From: an uncultured Polycyclovorans sp.
Lineage (GTDB): Bacteria > Pseudomonadota > Gammaproteobacteria > Nevskiales > Nevskiaceae
Assembly: GCA_936928855.1 (NCBI GenBank)
Contig: CAKZHZ010000110.1
Location: forward strand, 1-22,375
DNA: 22,375 nt
Reading direction: 5' to 3'
The notes beneath the pieces were generated by a model. That model saw only the letters and a program-made list of their open reading frames with translations. It was not told the origin of the DNA and searched no databases. The first letter of the stretch is position 1, and every line of letters starts with the position of its first letter. A program made the translations under genes and the position numbers. This document shows, one piece after another, positions 7,117-13,857 of the stretch.

Positions 7117-7647
7117 ATGTCACGAGTCGCTAAGAATCCGCTGAAACTTCCCGCTGGCGTGCAGATCACGTCGCAGGGGGGCGTGGTGACGGTGAAGGGC
7201 GCCAAGGCGTCCCTCGAGCTGCCGCTGCCCAAGGGCGTCGATATTGAGATCAACGATGGTGTGCTCACCATGAGCGCTGACTCCATCGTGGTCGATCCCG
7301 CCAAGTCCGGCACCGTGCGCGCCATCATCGCCAATATGGTGGTGGGTGTGACGACCGGCTACGAACGTCGCCTGCAGCTGGTGGGCGTTGGCTACCGCGC
7401 GCAGACCCAGGGCAAGGTCGTCAACCTTGCGTTGGGCTTTTCCCACCCGATTGCCTATCCCATTCCGGATGGCGTGACGGTGGAAACCCCCTCCCAGACC
7501 GAAGTGGTCGTGAAGGGCGCTGACAAGCATATGGTCGGCCAGGTGGCCGCCGACATCCGGGGCTTCCGTCCGCCCGAGCCCTACAAGGGCAAGGGTGTGC
7601 GCTACCTCAACGAGAAGGTCGTGATGAAGGAGGCGAAGAAGAAGTAA
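7117..7647 (+). CDS. rplF: 50S ribosomal protein L6
   Basis: This is a 176-aa protein (E. coli 177) with SRVAKNPLKLPAGV at the N-terminus, the internal LVGVGYRAQTQGK and the C-terminal signature RGFRPPEPYKGKGVRYLNE. L6 lies near the sarcin-ricin loop and the factor-binding site. GGGAAG lies before the start. It is followed by an 82-nt gap, the longest gene-free stretch inside the S10-spc run. Confidence 0.97.
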   Translation: MSRVAKNPLKLPAGVQITSQGGVVTVKGAKASLELPLPKGVDIEINDGVLTMSADSIVVDPAKSGTVRAIIANMVVGVTTGYERRLQLVGVGYRAQTQGKVVNLALGFSHPIAYPIPDGVTVETPSQTEVVVKGADKHMVGQVAADIRGFRPPEPYKGKGVRYLNEKVVMKEAKKK

Positions 7648-7657
7648 GGCGGCGTGA

Positions 7658-7673
7658 CCGACGTTTACGTCGG
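7658..7673 (+). promoter_or_regulatory. Small hairpin in the rplF-rplR gap
   Basis: CCGACG (7658-7663) and CGTCGG (7668-7673) can form a perfect 6-bp stem with a TTTA loop, 11 nt after the rplF stop. No T tract follows, so it is not a standard intrinsic terminator. It could stabilise an mRNA processing end or be a protein binding site in the mRNA. The pairing is seen; any function is a guess. Confidence 0.35.
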
Positions 7674-7729
7674 CCCGACAGCTTCCCGACTTCCGTCTTA
7701 TTCGCCACTGACTACTAGAGATTCCGGTC

Positions 7730-8080
7730 ATGAAAGACAAGAAAACCACCCGCATCCGCCGCGCTCGCCGCGCTCGGGCGCACATCCGTGAACTGGGTGC
7801 CTATCGGCTGTGTGTACATCGCACGCCGCGTCATATCTACGCGCAGGTGATCGCGCCCAACGCCGGGGCCACGGTAGCTGCCGCCTCCACCGTTGAAAAG
7901 ATTGATCTTGACGGTGGCACCGGCAATGTCGACGCTGCCAAGCGCGTCGGGCAGCTGATTGCCGAACGCGCGAAGGCAGCCGGTGTCACACAGGTGGCCT
8001 TTGACCGTTCCGGCTTCAAGTATCACGGCCGTATCCGCGCGTTGGCCGATGCCGCGCGTGAAGCTGGCCTGGAGTTCTAA
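7730..8080 (+). CDS. rplR: 50S ribosomal protein L18
   Basis: The 116-aa product (E. coli 117) shows RIRRARRARAHIRELG, RLCVHRTPRHIYAQVI and the C-terminal AFDRSGFKYHGRIRALADAAREAGLEF, all typical of L18, which carries 5S rRNA into the central protuberance. The start has only a weak Shine-Dalgarno (GAG 9 nt upstream) and follows an unusual 82-nt gap, whereas most neighbours are 1-16 nt apart. The stop is 2 nt from the rpsE start. Confidence 0.96.
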   Translation: MKDKKTTRIRRARRARAHIRELGAYRLCVHRTPRHIYAQVIAPNAGATVAAASTVEKIDLDGGTGNVDAAKRVGQLIAERAKAAGVTQVAFDRSGFKYHGRIRALADAAREAGLEF

Positions 8081-8082
8081 CA

Positions 8083-8601
8083 ATGGCGAACAACATGCAG
8101 TACGACGACTCGCAGTCCGGTTCCGAGCTGAAGGAAAAGCTGGTCACCGTCAATCGTGTGTCCAAGACGGTGAAAGGCGGCAAGCAGTTCGCATTCACCG
8201 CGCTGACCGTGGTGGGCGATGGCGCAGGCCGTGTCGGCTTCGGCTACGGCAAGGCGCGTGAAGTGCCGGCGGCCATTGCCAAGGCGATGGACCAGGCCAA
8301 GAAGAACATGATCACCGTGGCGCTTCACGGTGGCACTGTCCAGCACCAGATCTGGGGTGAGCATGGCGCCAGTCGTGTGCTTCTGCGCCCGGCCTCCGAA
8401 GGTACCGGGGTGATCGCCGGTGGCGCGATGCGCGCCGTGTTCGAAGTGGCGGGGGTGCACAACATCCTGTCGAAGTCCTTCGGCTCGCGGAACCCGATCA
8501 ACACCGTCCGCGCGACCATCAACGCGCTGAAGAACATGAACCTGCCGTCCGAAGTTGCCGCCAAGCGTGGCAAGACGGTCGAAGAGATCCTGGGGGCCTG
8601 A
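8083..8601 (+). CDS. rpsE: 30S ribosomal protein S5
   Basis: The product is 172 aa (E. coli 167). It has the double-stranded-RNA-binding-like N-terminal domain with VNRVSKTVKGGKQFAFTA and VGFGYGKAREVPAAI, then GVIAGGAMRAVFEVAGV and KSFGSRNPINTVRATI. S5 works in decoding fidelity and lines the mRNA entry site; the loop around KTVKGG is where spectinomycin-resistance changes occur in E. coli. The N-terminus (NNMQYDDSQSGSE) is variable. GGAG lies within the end of rplR. Confidence 0.97.
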   Translation: MANNMQYDDSQSGSELKEKLVTVNRVSKTVKGGKQFAFTALTVVGDGAGRVGFGYGKAREVPAAIAKAMDQAKKNMITVALHGGTVQHQIWGEHGASRVLLRPASEGTGVIAGGAMRAVFEVAGVHNILSKSFGSRNPINTVRATINALKNMNLPSEVAAKRGKTVEEILGA

Positions 8602-8602
8602 G

Positions 8603-8791
8603 ATGTCCGGCAACAAACAGATCAAGGTGACACTGGTGAAGAGCCTGGCCAAGCGCCTGCCCCGCCATGTGGCCTGCGCGCACGGCCTCGGCCTGCGCAA
8701 CCGGCACCAGACGGTTGTCCACCCGGCCACGCCCGAAATCATGGGGATGGTCAACAAGGTGGGCTACCTCCTCAAAGTGGAAGAGGTTTGA
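8603..8791 (+). CDS. rpmD: 50S ribosomal protein L30
   Basis: The start ATG at 8603, directly after the rpsE TGA, gives 62 aa beginning MSGNKQIKVTLVKSLAKRLP and ending MVNKVGYLLKVEEV. This matches bacterial L30 in length (59-62) and pattern (GLGLRNRHQTV, TPEIMGM). The frame is open further upstream inside rpsE, but that extension is not L30-like. L30 is a small 50S protein near 23S domain II and is absent from some bacteria. Confidence 0.95.
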   Translation: MSGNKQIKVTLVKSLAKRLPRHVACAHGLGLRNRHQTVVHPATPEIMGMVNKVGYLLKVEEV

Positions 8792-8792
8792 G

Positions 8793-9227
8793 ATGAAACT
8801 GAACAGCATCAAACCCGCAGCAGGCGCCAAGAAGGCACGCACTCGCGTCGGGCGCGGCATCGGTTCCGGCCTCGGCAAGACCGGTGGTCGCGGCCACAAG
8901 GGTCAGCACGCCCGCAAGGGTGGCTATCACAAGGTTGGCTTCGAGGGCGGCCAGATGCCGATCCAGCGGCGCCTGCCGAAGCGCGGATTCACCTCGCACC
9001 AGGCGCTCACGCGTGCCGAGCTGACGCTGTCCAAGCTGGACAAGATGAAGGCAACCGAGATTGACCTGTCCACCCTGATCGCGGAGGGTGTTGTGCGTCG
9101 CGATACGCTCACCGCCAAGGTGGTCAAGTCCGGCTCGATCAGCCGCGCCATCACCCTCAAGGGTGTGCTGGTGACCAAGGGCGCGCGTGAAGCCATCATT
9201 GCCGCCGGCGGCAGCATCGCCGAGTAA
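8793..9227 (+). CDS. rplO: 50S ribosomal protein L15
   Basis: The ATG at 8793, one base after the rpmD TGA, gives 144 aa, the same as E. coli L15. The N-terminal glycine-rich extension (RVGRGIGSGLGKTGGRGHKG) threads into 23S rRNA, and EGGQMPIQRRLPKRGF follows. Codons upstream in the same frame lie within rpmD and are excluded. L15 is a late assembly protein. The GAGG of the rpmD end is the likely ribosome binding site. Confidence 0.97.
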   Translation: MKLNSIKPAAGAKKARTRVGRGIGSGLGKTGGRGHKGQHARKGGYHKVGFEGGQMPIQRRLPKRGFTSHQALTRAELTLSKLDKMKATEIDLSTLIAEGVVRRDTLTAKVVKSGSISRAITLKGVLVTKGAREAIIAAGGSIAE

Positions 9228-9247
9228 GGAATCCCGCAAGGACGCTC

Positions 9248-10585
9248 ATGGCCAAGTCACCCGCCGCCGCCGGAATGGTTCCCGACTTCAGCAAGCTGTC
9301 TGAGGTCCGCGGGCGCCTGTTGTTCCTGCTCGGGGCCATCATCGTGTACCGGATCGGGAGCTTCATCCCGGTGCCCGGTATCGATCCGGCCCAGATGGCG
9401 GCGCTGTTCGACCAGCAGCGCGGCACCATTCTGGACATGTTCAACATGTTCTCGGGTGGGGCACTGGCGCGGCTTTCGGTATTTGCGCTTGGCGTGATGC
9501 CTTACATCTCGGCGTCCATCATTGTTCAGTTGCTGTCGGCAACGGTGCCGTCGCTGAAGGAACTGAAGAAGGAAGGGGAGTCCGGTCGCCGCCAGATCAC
9601 CAAGTACACGCGATACGGCACCTTGGCACTGGCAACCTTCCAGTCCATCGGGGCCTCCTTCGCGCTGCAGAGCAGTGGCGTGGCCTTCAGCCCTGGCCTC
9701 GGGTTCATCTTCGTGGCGTCCGTGAGCTTGATCACCGGCACCATGTTCCTGATGTGGCTGGGTGAGCAGATCACGGAACGCGGTATCGGCAACGGCATCT
9801 CAATCATCATCTTCATCGGTATCGTTGCCGGATTCCCGGCAGCTCTGGCCGGCACGGCACAGCTGGTGAGCGAGGGCTCCATCAGCGGCTTTACCGTCAT
9901 CGTCGTGTTCGCCCTGGTGGTTGCGATCACCTACGGTGTGGTGGTGTTCGAACGGGCCCAGCGGCGTATCCCGGTGCACCATGCCCGCCGCCAGCAGGGA
10001 CGCAAGGTGTTTGCTGCGCAGACTCAGCATCTGCCGCTCAAGCTGAACATGTCCGGCGTGATTCCGCCGATCTTTGCCAGCTCAATCATTCTGTTTCCGG
10101 CTTCGATCGTTCAGTTCGCCGGCGGCGATACGCCTGGTGGCGTGCTGCAACAGGTGGTCAACGCGTTGTCGCCCGGAAATGCCCTGTACACCATCTTGTA
10201 CGCGGCCCTGATCATTTTCTTCTGCTTTTTCTACACCGCCCTGGTATTCGATTCGAGGGAAACCGCGGACAACCTGAAGAAGTCTGGCGCGTTCATTCCT
10301 GGCGTTCGTCCTGGCGTGCACACGGCACGCTTCATCGACACCGTGTTGACCCGTCTGACGGTCGTGGGTGCTGCCTACATCACGGTGGTGTGTCTGTTCC
10401 CCGAGATTCTGCGGAGCTTCTACCCGGGAATCCCGTTCTACCTCGGTGGTACGTCGCTGCTGATCACCGTGGTCGTTGTCATGGACTTCATGGCGCAGCT
10501 GCAAGCGCACCTGATGTCGCACCAGTATGAGGGTTTGCTGAAGAAGGCGAACCTGAAGAATCCCGGCGCCGGCATGCTGCGTTAA
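9248..10585 (+). CDS. secY: Preprotein translocase channel subunit SecY
   Basis: This 445-aa inner-membrane protein (E. coli 443) forms the SecYEG channel for protein export and insertion. About ten hydrophobic segments are visible. Characteristic stretches are SFIPVPGIDPAQMAALF, SALGVMPYISASI-like FALGVMPYISASIIVQL, GIGNGISIIIF, the cytoplasmic loop with AQRRIPVHHARR, and the SecA-contacting C5 loop with GAFIPGVRPG. AAGGA (9238-9242) lies 5 nt before the ATG. Its place between rplO and rpmJ is the normal spc-operon position. Confidence 0.98.
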   Translation: MAKSPAAAGMVPDFSKLSEVRGRLLFLLGAIIVYRIGSFIPVPGIDPAQMAALFDQQRGTILDMFNMFSGGALARLSVFALGVMPYISASIIVQLLSATVPSLKELKKEGESGRRQITKYTRYGTLALATFQSIGASFALQSSGVAFSPGLGFIFVASVSLITGTMFLMWLGEQITERGIGNGISIIIFIGIVAGFPAALAGTAQLVSEGSISGFTVIVVFALVVAITYGVVVFERAQRRIPVHHARRQQGRKVFAAQTQHLPLKLNMSGVIPPIFASSIILFPASIVQFAGGDTPGGVLQQVVNALSPGNALYTILYAALIIFFCFFYTALVFDSRETADNLKKSGAFIPGVRPGVHTARFIDTVLTRLTVVGAAYITVVCLFPEILRSFYPGIPFYLGGTSLLITVVVVMDFMAQLQAHLMSHQYEGLLKKANLKNPGAGMLR

Positions 10586-10621
10586 GCCGCATCCGAGCCT
10601 GTTTCCATCGTTGAGGTTGAT

Positions 10622-10735
10622 ATGAAAGTCCGCGCTTCAGTCAAGAAAATCTGCCGGAACTGCAAGGTCATCCGCCGTAATGGCGTGGTGCGGGTGATCT
10701 GCACCGACCTGCGGCACAAGCAGCGCCAGGGTTAA
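10622..10735 (+). CDS. rpmJ: 50S ribosomal protein L36, zinc-ribbon form
   Basis: A 37-aa frame reads MKVRASVKKICRNCKVIRR and continues to HKQRQG before TAA. Cys11, Cys14, Cys27 and His32 form the C-C-C-H zinc site of the C-plus L36 type. L36 is the smallest 50S protein and links 23S helices near the factor-binding region. GAGG precedes the start in the 36-nt gap after secY. It closes the spc operon, about 10 nt before the next promoter. Confidence 0.96.
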   Translation: MKVRASVKKICRNCKVIRRNGVVRVICTDLRHKQRQG

Positions 10736-10744
10736 TCCCAGGCG

Positions 10745-10780
10745 TTGAAGGTCTTACACTTTTTCACTACAATGCGCGGC
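10745..10780 (+). promoter_or_regulatory. Promoter of the alpha (rpsM) operon
   Basis: TTGAAG (10745-10750; 4 of 6) and TACAAT (10768-10773; 5 of 6) are 17 bp apart, just after the rpmJ stop. The bases after the -10 are GCGCGGC, a GC-rich discriminator like that of the rpsJ promoter, consistent with stringent control. The start would fall near 10780, about 40 nt before rpsM. The sequence elements are seen; activity is inferred. Confidence 0.65.
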
Positions 10781-10790
10781 TTTTCCGCGC
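10774..10790 (+). promoter_or_regulatory. GC-rich inverted repeat at the alpha-operon transcription start
   Basis: GCGCGG (10774-10779) and CCGCGC (10785-10790) form a perfect 6-bp inverted repeat with a CTTTT loop, directly after the -10 element. In a read-through spc transcript this would be a hairpin about 38 nt past rpmJ, but no T tract follows. It may act only as DNA (discriminator) or mark an mRNA 3' end. Confidence 0.45.
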
Positions 10791-10819
10791 GGTTTCAAGC
10801 TCTATAACCGAGGTTACAC

Positions 10820-11176
10820 ATGGCACGTATCGCGGGGGTCAATATCCCGGATAAGAAGCACGCAGTCATCGCCCTCCGCGCCATCTATGGCGTGGGCGCG
10901 ACCCGTGCAAAGCAGATCTGTGAAGCGGCGGGTATCGCCGAGGACATCCAGATCCGCCAACTGACCGAAGAAGAGGTCGAGAAACTGCGTGCCGCCGTCG
11001 GCGCCTTCGTGGTTGAGGGTGACCTCCGCCGCGAGGTGTCGATGAGCATCAAGCGTCTCATGGACCTCGGTTGCTACCGGGGTCTGCGTCACCGTCGCGG
11101 CCTCCCGGTTCGCGGCCAGCGCACCCGGACCAACGCACGGACCCGCAAGGGCCCCCGTCGCGCGGTCAAGAAGTAA
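10820..11176 (+). CDS. rpsM: 30S ribosomal protein S13
   Basis: The 118-aa product is the E. coli length and has ARIAGVNIPDKKHAVIAL, the helix-hairpin-helix IYGVGATRAKQIC and the basic tail RGQRTRTNARTRKGPRR. S13 sits in the head, touches P-site tRNA and forms bridges to L5. GAGG (10810-10813) is 6 nt before the ATG. As first gene of the alpha operon it would be the target of S4 autoregulation in E. coli, but the leader here is short. Confidence 0.97.
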   Translation: MARIAGVNIPDKKHAVIALRAIYGVGATRAKQICEAAGIAEDIQIRQLTEEEVEKLRAAVGAFVVEGDLRREVSMSIKRLMDLGCYRGLRHRRGLPVRGQRTRTNARTRKGPRRAVKK

Positions 11177-11203
11177 TCGCTGAACTGATCAAGGCATACG
11201 TAC

Positions 11204-11599
11204 ATGGCAGCCAACACGGCCTCCGCGCAAAAGCGCAAGAAAGTTCGCAAGAACATCTCCGATGCGGTGGCGCATATCCATGCGTCATTCAACAACACCA
11301 TCGTGCTGATCACTGATCGCCAGGGGAACACCATTTCCTGGAGCACGGCCGGTGCCTGCGGTTTCAAGGGCTCGCGCAAGAGCACGCCGTTTGCTGCCCA
11401 GGTGGCAGCCGAGCGGGCTGGGACCGCCGCGGCCGAGCACGGAGTGAAGAACATGGAAGTCCGGGTCAAGGGCCCGGGCCCGGGTCGTGAGTCGGCCGTT
11501 CGCTCGCTCAACGCCGCCGGTTTCAAGATCACCAACATCACCGACGTCACGCCGATCCCGCACAACGGGTGCCGGCCGCCGAAGCGTCGTCGCGTCTAA
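11204..11599 (+). CDS. rpsK: 30S ribosomal protein S11
   Basis: This 131-aa protein (E. coli 129) contains HIHASFNNTIVLITDRQGN, WSTAGACGFKGSRKSTPFAAQ and the C-terminal ITDVTPIPHNGCRPPKRRRV, which are nearly invariant in S11. It lies on the platform near the E-site mRNA. The 27-nt gap after rpsM contains an AAGG about 10 nt before the ATG. Nothing unusual is seen. Confidence 0.97.
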   Translation: MAANTASAQKRKKVRKNISDAVAHIHASFNNTIVLITDRQGNTISWSTAGACGFKGSRKSTPFAAQVAAERAGTAAAEHGVKNMEVRVKGPGPGRESAVRSLNAAGFKITNITDVTPIPHNGCRPPKRRRV

Positions 11600-11614
11600 G
11601 CACAGGAATCCGTC

Positions 11615-12235
11615 ATGGCTCGTTACATTGGCCCCACCTGCAAGCTCAGCCGCCGCGCTGGCACCGACCTCATGCTCAAGAGCCGCGCCCGCGCGCTCGA
11701 CAGCAAGTGCAAGCTGGATACCCCTCCGGGGCAGCACGGTGCGCGCAAGCTGCGGCTTTCCGATTACGCCCTTCAGCTTCGCGAAAAGCAGAAGTTGAAG
11801 CAGATGTATGGCGTGCTCGAGCGTCAGTTCCTCAACTACTACAAGAAGGCGTCGAGCAAGAAGGGCTCCACCGGCGTCATCCTGCTGCAGCTGCTGGAAC
11901 AGCGTCTCGACAACGTCGTCTACCGGATGGGCTTCGGCCGTACCCGCGCTGAAGCGCGCCAGCTGGTGGGTCACAAGTCGGTGCGCGTCAATGGCACGCT
12001 GGTGAACATCCCGTCCTACAGCGTCCAGGCGGGCGATGTCGTCGAGATCGTCGACGGTTCCCGCAATCAGGTCCGCATTGCCGAATCACTGTCCATCGCT
12101 TCCCAGATTGGTTTCCCCGATTGGGTCGAGGTGGACGAGAAGGGACTCAAGGGAACCTTCAAGTCGGTGCCGACGCGGGATCAGATCCTGCCGGACATCA
12201 ACGAAAGCCTCGTGGTCGAGTTGTACTCGAAGTAA
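11615..12235 (+). CDS. rpsD: 30S ribosomal protein S4
   Basis: At 206 aa it equals E. coli S4. It starts ARYIGPTCKLSRRAG and carries the S4 RNA-binding domain around residues 95-160 (QRLDNVVYRMGFGRTRAEARQLVGHKSVRVNG). Only two cysteines are present near the N-terminus (Cys9, Cys32), so it is the form without the four-cysteine zinc site. S4 nucleates 30S body assembly and in E. coli represses the alpha operon translationally. CAGGA lies upstream. Confidence 0.97.
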   Translation: MARYIGPTCKLSRRAGTDLMLKSRARALDSKCKLDTPPGQHGARKLRLSDYALQLREKQKLKQMYGVLERQFLNYYKKASSKKGSTGVILLQLLEQRLDNVVYRMGFGRTRAEARQLVGHKSVRVNGTLVNIPSYSVQAGDVVEIVDGSRNQVRIAESLSIASQIGFPDWVEVDEKGLKGTFKSVPTRDQILPDINESLVVELYSK

Positions 12236-12271
12236 TCCACGGCTGAATCGTCTACAAGAGGTGCATGCACT

Positions 12272-13252
12272 ATGCAGAACGTCGTCGCTGATCTCCTGAA
12301 ACCGCGTCTGGTCGATGTCGAGACCGTGAGCCCCTACCGGGCCCGTGTCACGCTCGAACCGATGGAGCGCGGTTTCGGGCACACGCTCGGCAACGCCCTG
12401 CGCCGCATCCTGCTGTCGTCCATTCCGGGCGCGGCCGTGACCGAGGTGCAGATCGAGGGCGTGGTGCACGAGTACAGCGCGCTGGAAGGCGTGCAGGAAG
12501 ACGTGCTCGACATCCTGCTCAACATCAAGAACGTGGCCGTGCGTGTGCACAACCGCGACGAAGTCACCCTGCGTCTTGAGAAGTCCGGCAAAGGGCCGGT
12601 GACGGCGGGGGACATCAAGGTCGACCACGATGTGGAAATCGTGAACCCTGACCTGGTGCTCGCCAACCTGACCGGCGGCAAGCTCAACGCCACGCTCAAG
12701 ATCACCCGGGGGCGTGGCTACGTGCCCGCCACCAGCGTGGAGCGTGACGAAGAAGGCCGCGGCATCGGAGCGCTGAAGCTGGATGCCTCCTACAGCCCGG
12801 TTCGTCGGGTCAGCTACGGCGTTGAGCGTGCGCGTGTGGCTCAGCGGACCGACCTCGACAAGCTGATTCTGGATGTCGACACCAACGGCAGTGTGGAGCC
12901 GGGTGAGGCGGTGCGTCTGGCTGCGCGCATTCTGCGTGACCAGCTGTCAGTGTTCGTCGACCTCGAAGCCGAGGCGGCAACCCAGGCAGCGACCACCACC
13001 AAGACCGACCTGGCGCCCATTCTGTTCCGCCCGATCGACGATCTGGAGCTGACCGTGCGGTCCGCCAACTGTCTGAAGGCCGAGAATCTGTACTACATCG
13101 GTGATCTGGTGCAGCGCACCGAGATCGAACTGATGAAGACGCCGAACCTCGGCAAGAAGTCGCTCAACGAAATCAAGGAAGCGCTGCGCGCCCAGGACCT
13201 CGAGCTTGGCATGAAGCTCGACAACTGGTCGTCGCCCAAGACCGTCGCCTGA
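12272..13252 (+). CDS. rpoA: DNA-directed RNA polymerase subunit alpha
   Basis: The 326-aa protein (E. coli 329) has an N-terminal dimerisation domain (FGHTLGNALRRILLSSIPG near residues 31-50) and a C-terminal domain from about 245. In the latter, Arg263, Asn266, Cys267, Lys296 and Ser297 line up with the E. coli residues that bind UP elements. It assembles the polymerase core and receives activator contacts. GAGG lies about 12 nt upstream. The rpsJ promoter in this window has an A tract placed to use the alpha C-terminal domain. Confidence 0.98.
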   Translation: MQNVVADLLKPRLVDVETVSPYRARVTLEPMERGFGHTLGNALRRILLSSIPGAAVTEVQIEGVVHEYSALEGVQEDVLDILLNIKNVAVRVHNRDEVTLRLEKSGKGPVTAGDIKVDHDVEIVNPDLVLANLTGGKLNATLKITRGRGYVPATSVERDEEGRGIGALKLDASYSPVRRVSYGVERARVAQRTDLDKLILDVDTNGSVEPGEAVRLAARILRDQLSVFVDLEAEAATQAATTTKTDLAPILFRPIDDLELTVRSANCLKAENLYYIGDLVQRTEIELMKTPNLGKKSLNEIKEALRAQDLELGMKLDNWSSPKTVA

Positions 13253-13287
13253 CGGTTAGCGCCGGCATTTAGAGTAAGGAAAAGACC

Positions 13288-13686
13288 ATGCGTCACACCA
13301 TTGCCGGCCGCGCGTTCGGCCGTAGCCCCAGCCACCGCAAGGCAACGATGCAGAGCATCGCCGTGGCCCTGATCAAGCATGAAATGATCAAGACCACCGT
13401 GCCCAAGGCGAAGGAACTGCGTCGTTTCGCCGAGCCGCTGATCACGCGCGCAAAGTCGGACAGCGTGCACAACCGCCGTATCGTGTTCAGCCGTCTGCGC
13501 GACCGTGATGCGGTGCAGAAGCTGTTCAATGATCTGGCACCGCGTTTCAACGGTCGCCCCGGTGGCTACACCCGCATTCTCCGCTGCGGATTCCGCGTCG
13601 GTGACAATGCGCCGATGGCCTACATCGAGCTGGTGGACCGCAAGGCTGCTGACGCTCCGGCGGAGGCCCCTCAGGCCGACGCCTGA
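13288..13686 (+). CDS. rplQ: 50S ribosomal protein L17
   Basis: This 132-aa product (E. coli 127) has IKHEMIKTTVPKAKELRRFAEPLITRAK and GGYTRILRCGFRVGDNAPMAYIELVDR, which define L17. The N-terminus reads MRHTIAGRAFGRSPSHRKA instead of the more common MRHRKSGRKLNR pattern, and the tail is an Ala/Pro/Asp-rich extension. L17 binds 23S rRNA near the tunnel exit. It ends the alpha operon and is followed within 21 nt by a strong terminator. Confidence 0.97.
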   Translation: MRHTIAGRAFGRSPSHRKATMQSIAVALIKHEMIKTTVPKAKELRRFAEPLITRAKSDSVHNRRIVFSRLRDRDAVQKLFNDLAPRFNGRPGGYTRILRCGFRVGDNAPMAYIELVDRKAADAPAEAPQADA

Positions 13687-13706
13687 GCGCCTTGGCTGAG
13701 GTTGAT

Positions 13707-13739
13707 ACAAGGGCACCTTCGGGTGCCCTTGTTGTTTCT
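13707..13739 (+). terminator. Intrinsic terminator of the alpha operon
   Basis: ACAAGGGCACC (13707-13717) and GGTGCCCTTGT (13722-13732) form a perfect 11-bp stem closed by a UUCG tetraloop, followed by the T-rich TGTTTCT. It lies 21 nt after the rplQ stop. The very stable tetraloop and GC-rich core make it a convincing rho-independent terminator. Confidence 0.92.
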
Positions 13740-13776
13740 GGCGATGGCACGCTGGCTGCATTGCGTCAGGCTGGTA

Positions 13777-13804
13777 TCGACACGAAACGGGGTGGTAATA
13801 TTAA
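13777..13804 (+). promoter_or_regulatory. Candidate promoter of the TonB2-type operon
   Basis: TCGACA (13777-13782; 5 of 6) and TATTAA (13799-13804; 4 of 6) are 16 bp apart, between the alpha-operon terminator and the DUF3450 gene. An overlapping -10 alternative is TAATAT (13796-13801). This AT-rich patch stands out in a GC-rich region. The start would lie near 13811, about 47 nt before the gene. Confidence 0.45.
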
Positions 13805-13812
13805 TGCTTCGC
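13794..13812 (+). promoter_or_regulatory. Candidate Fur box overlapping the -10 element
   Basis: The 19 bp beginning GGTAATATTAATG match the Fur consensus GATAATGATAATCATTATC at 12 of 19 positions by hand count: hexamers 1 and 2 match 5 and 4 of 6, the third only 3 of 6. It covers the likely -10, where Fur repressors normally bind. The same region includes the palindrome TAATATTA (13796-13803) and the inverted repeat AATGC-TTC-GCATT (13803-13815). Iron control would fit a TonB system, but the site is degenerate. Confidence 0.35.
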
Positions 13813-13857
13813 ATTTGCGCTCATCTGAGTGCCTTCTCTCCCCGACGGAGTCCCCGC

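Noticed and set aside
7691..7718. Possible promoter before rplR (TTCCGT, 16 bp, TACTAG)
   Set aside because: The -35 matches only 2 of 6 consensus bases and the -10 is mediocre, so it is not distinguishable from chance.
13702..13857. Upstream extension of the DUF3450 gene to an ATG at 13702
   Set aside because: The extension reads through the rplQ terminator and would bury the signal peptide; the ATG at 13858 has a good GGAG site.
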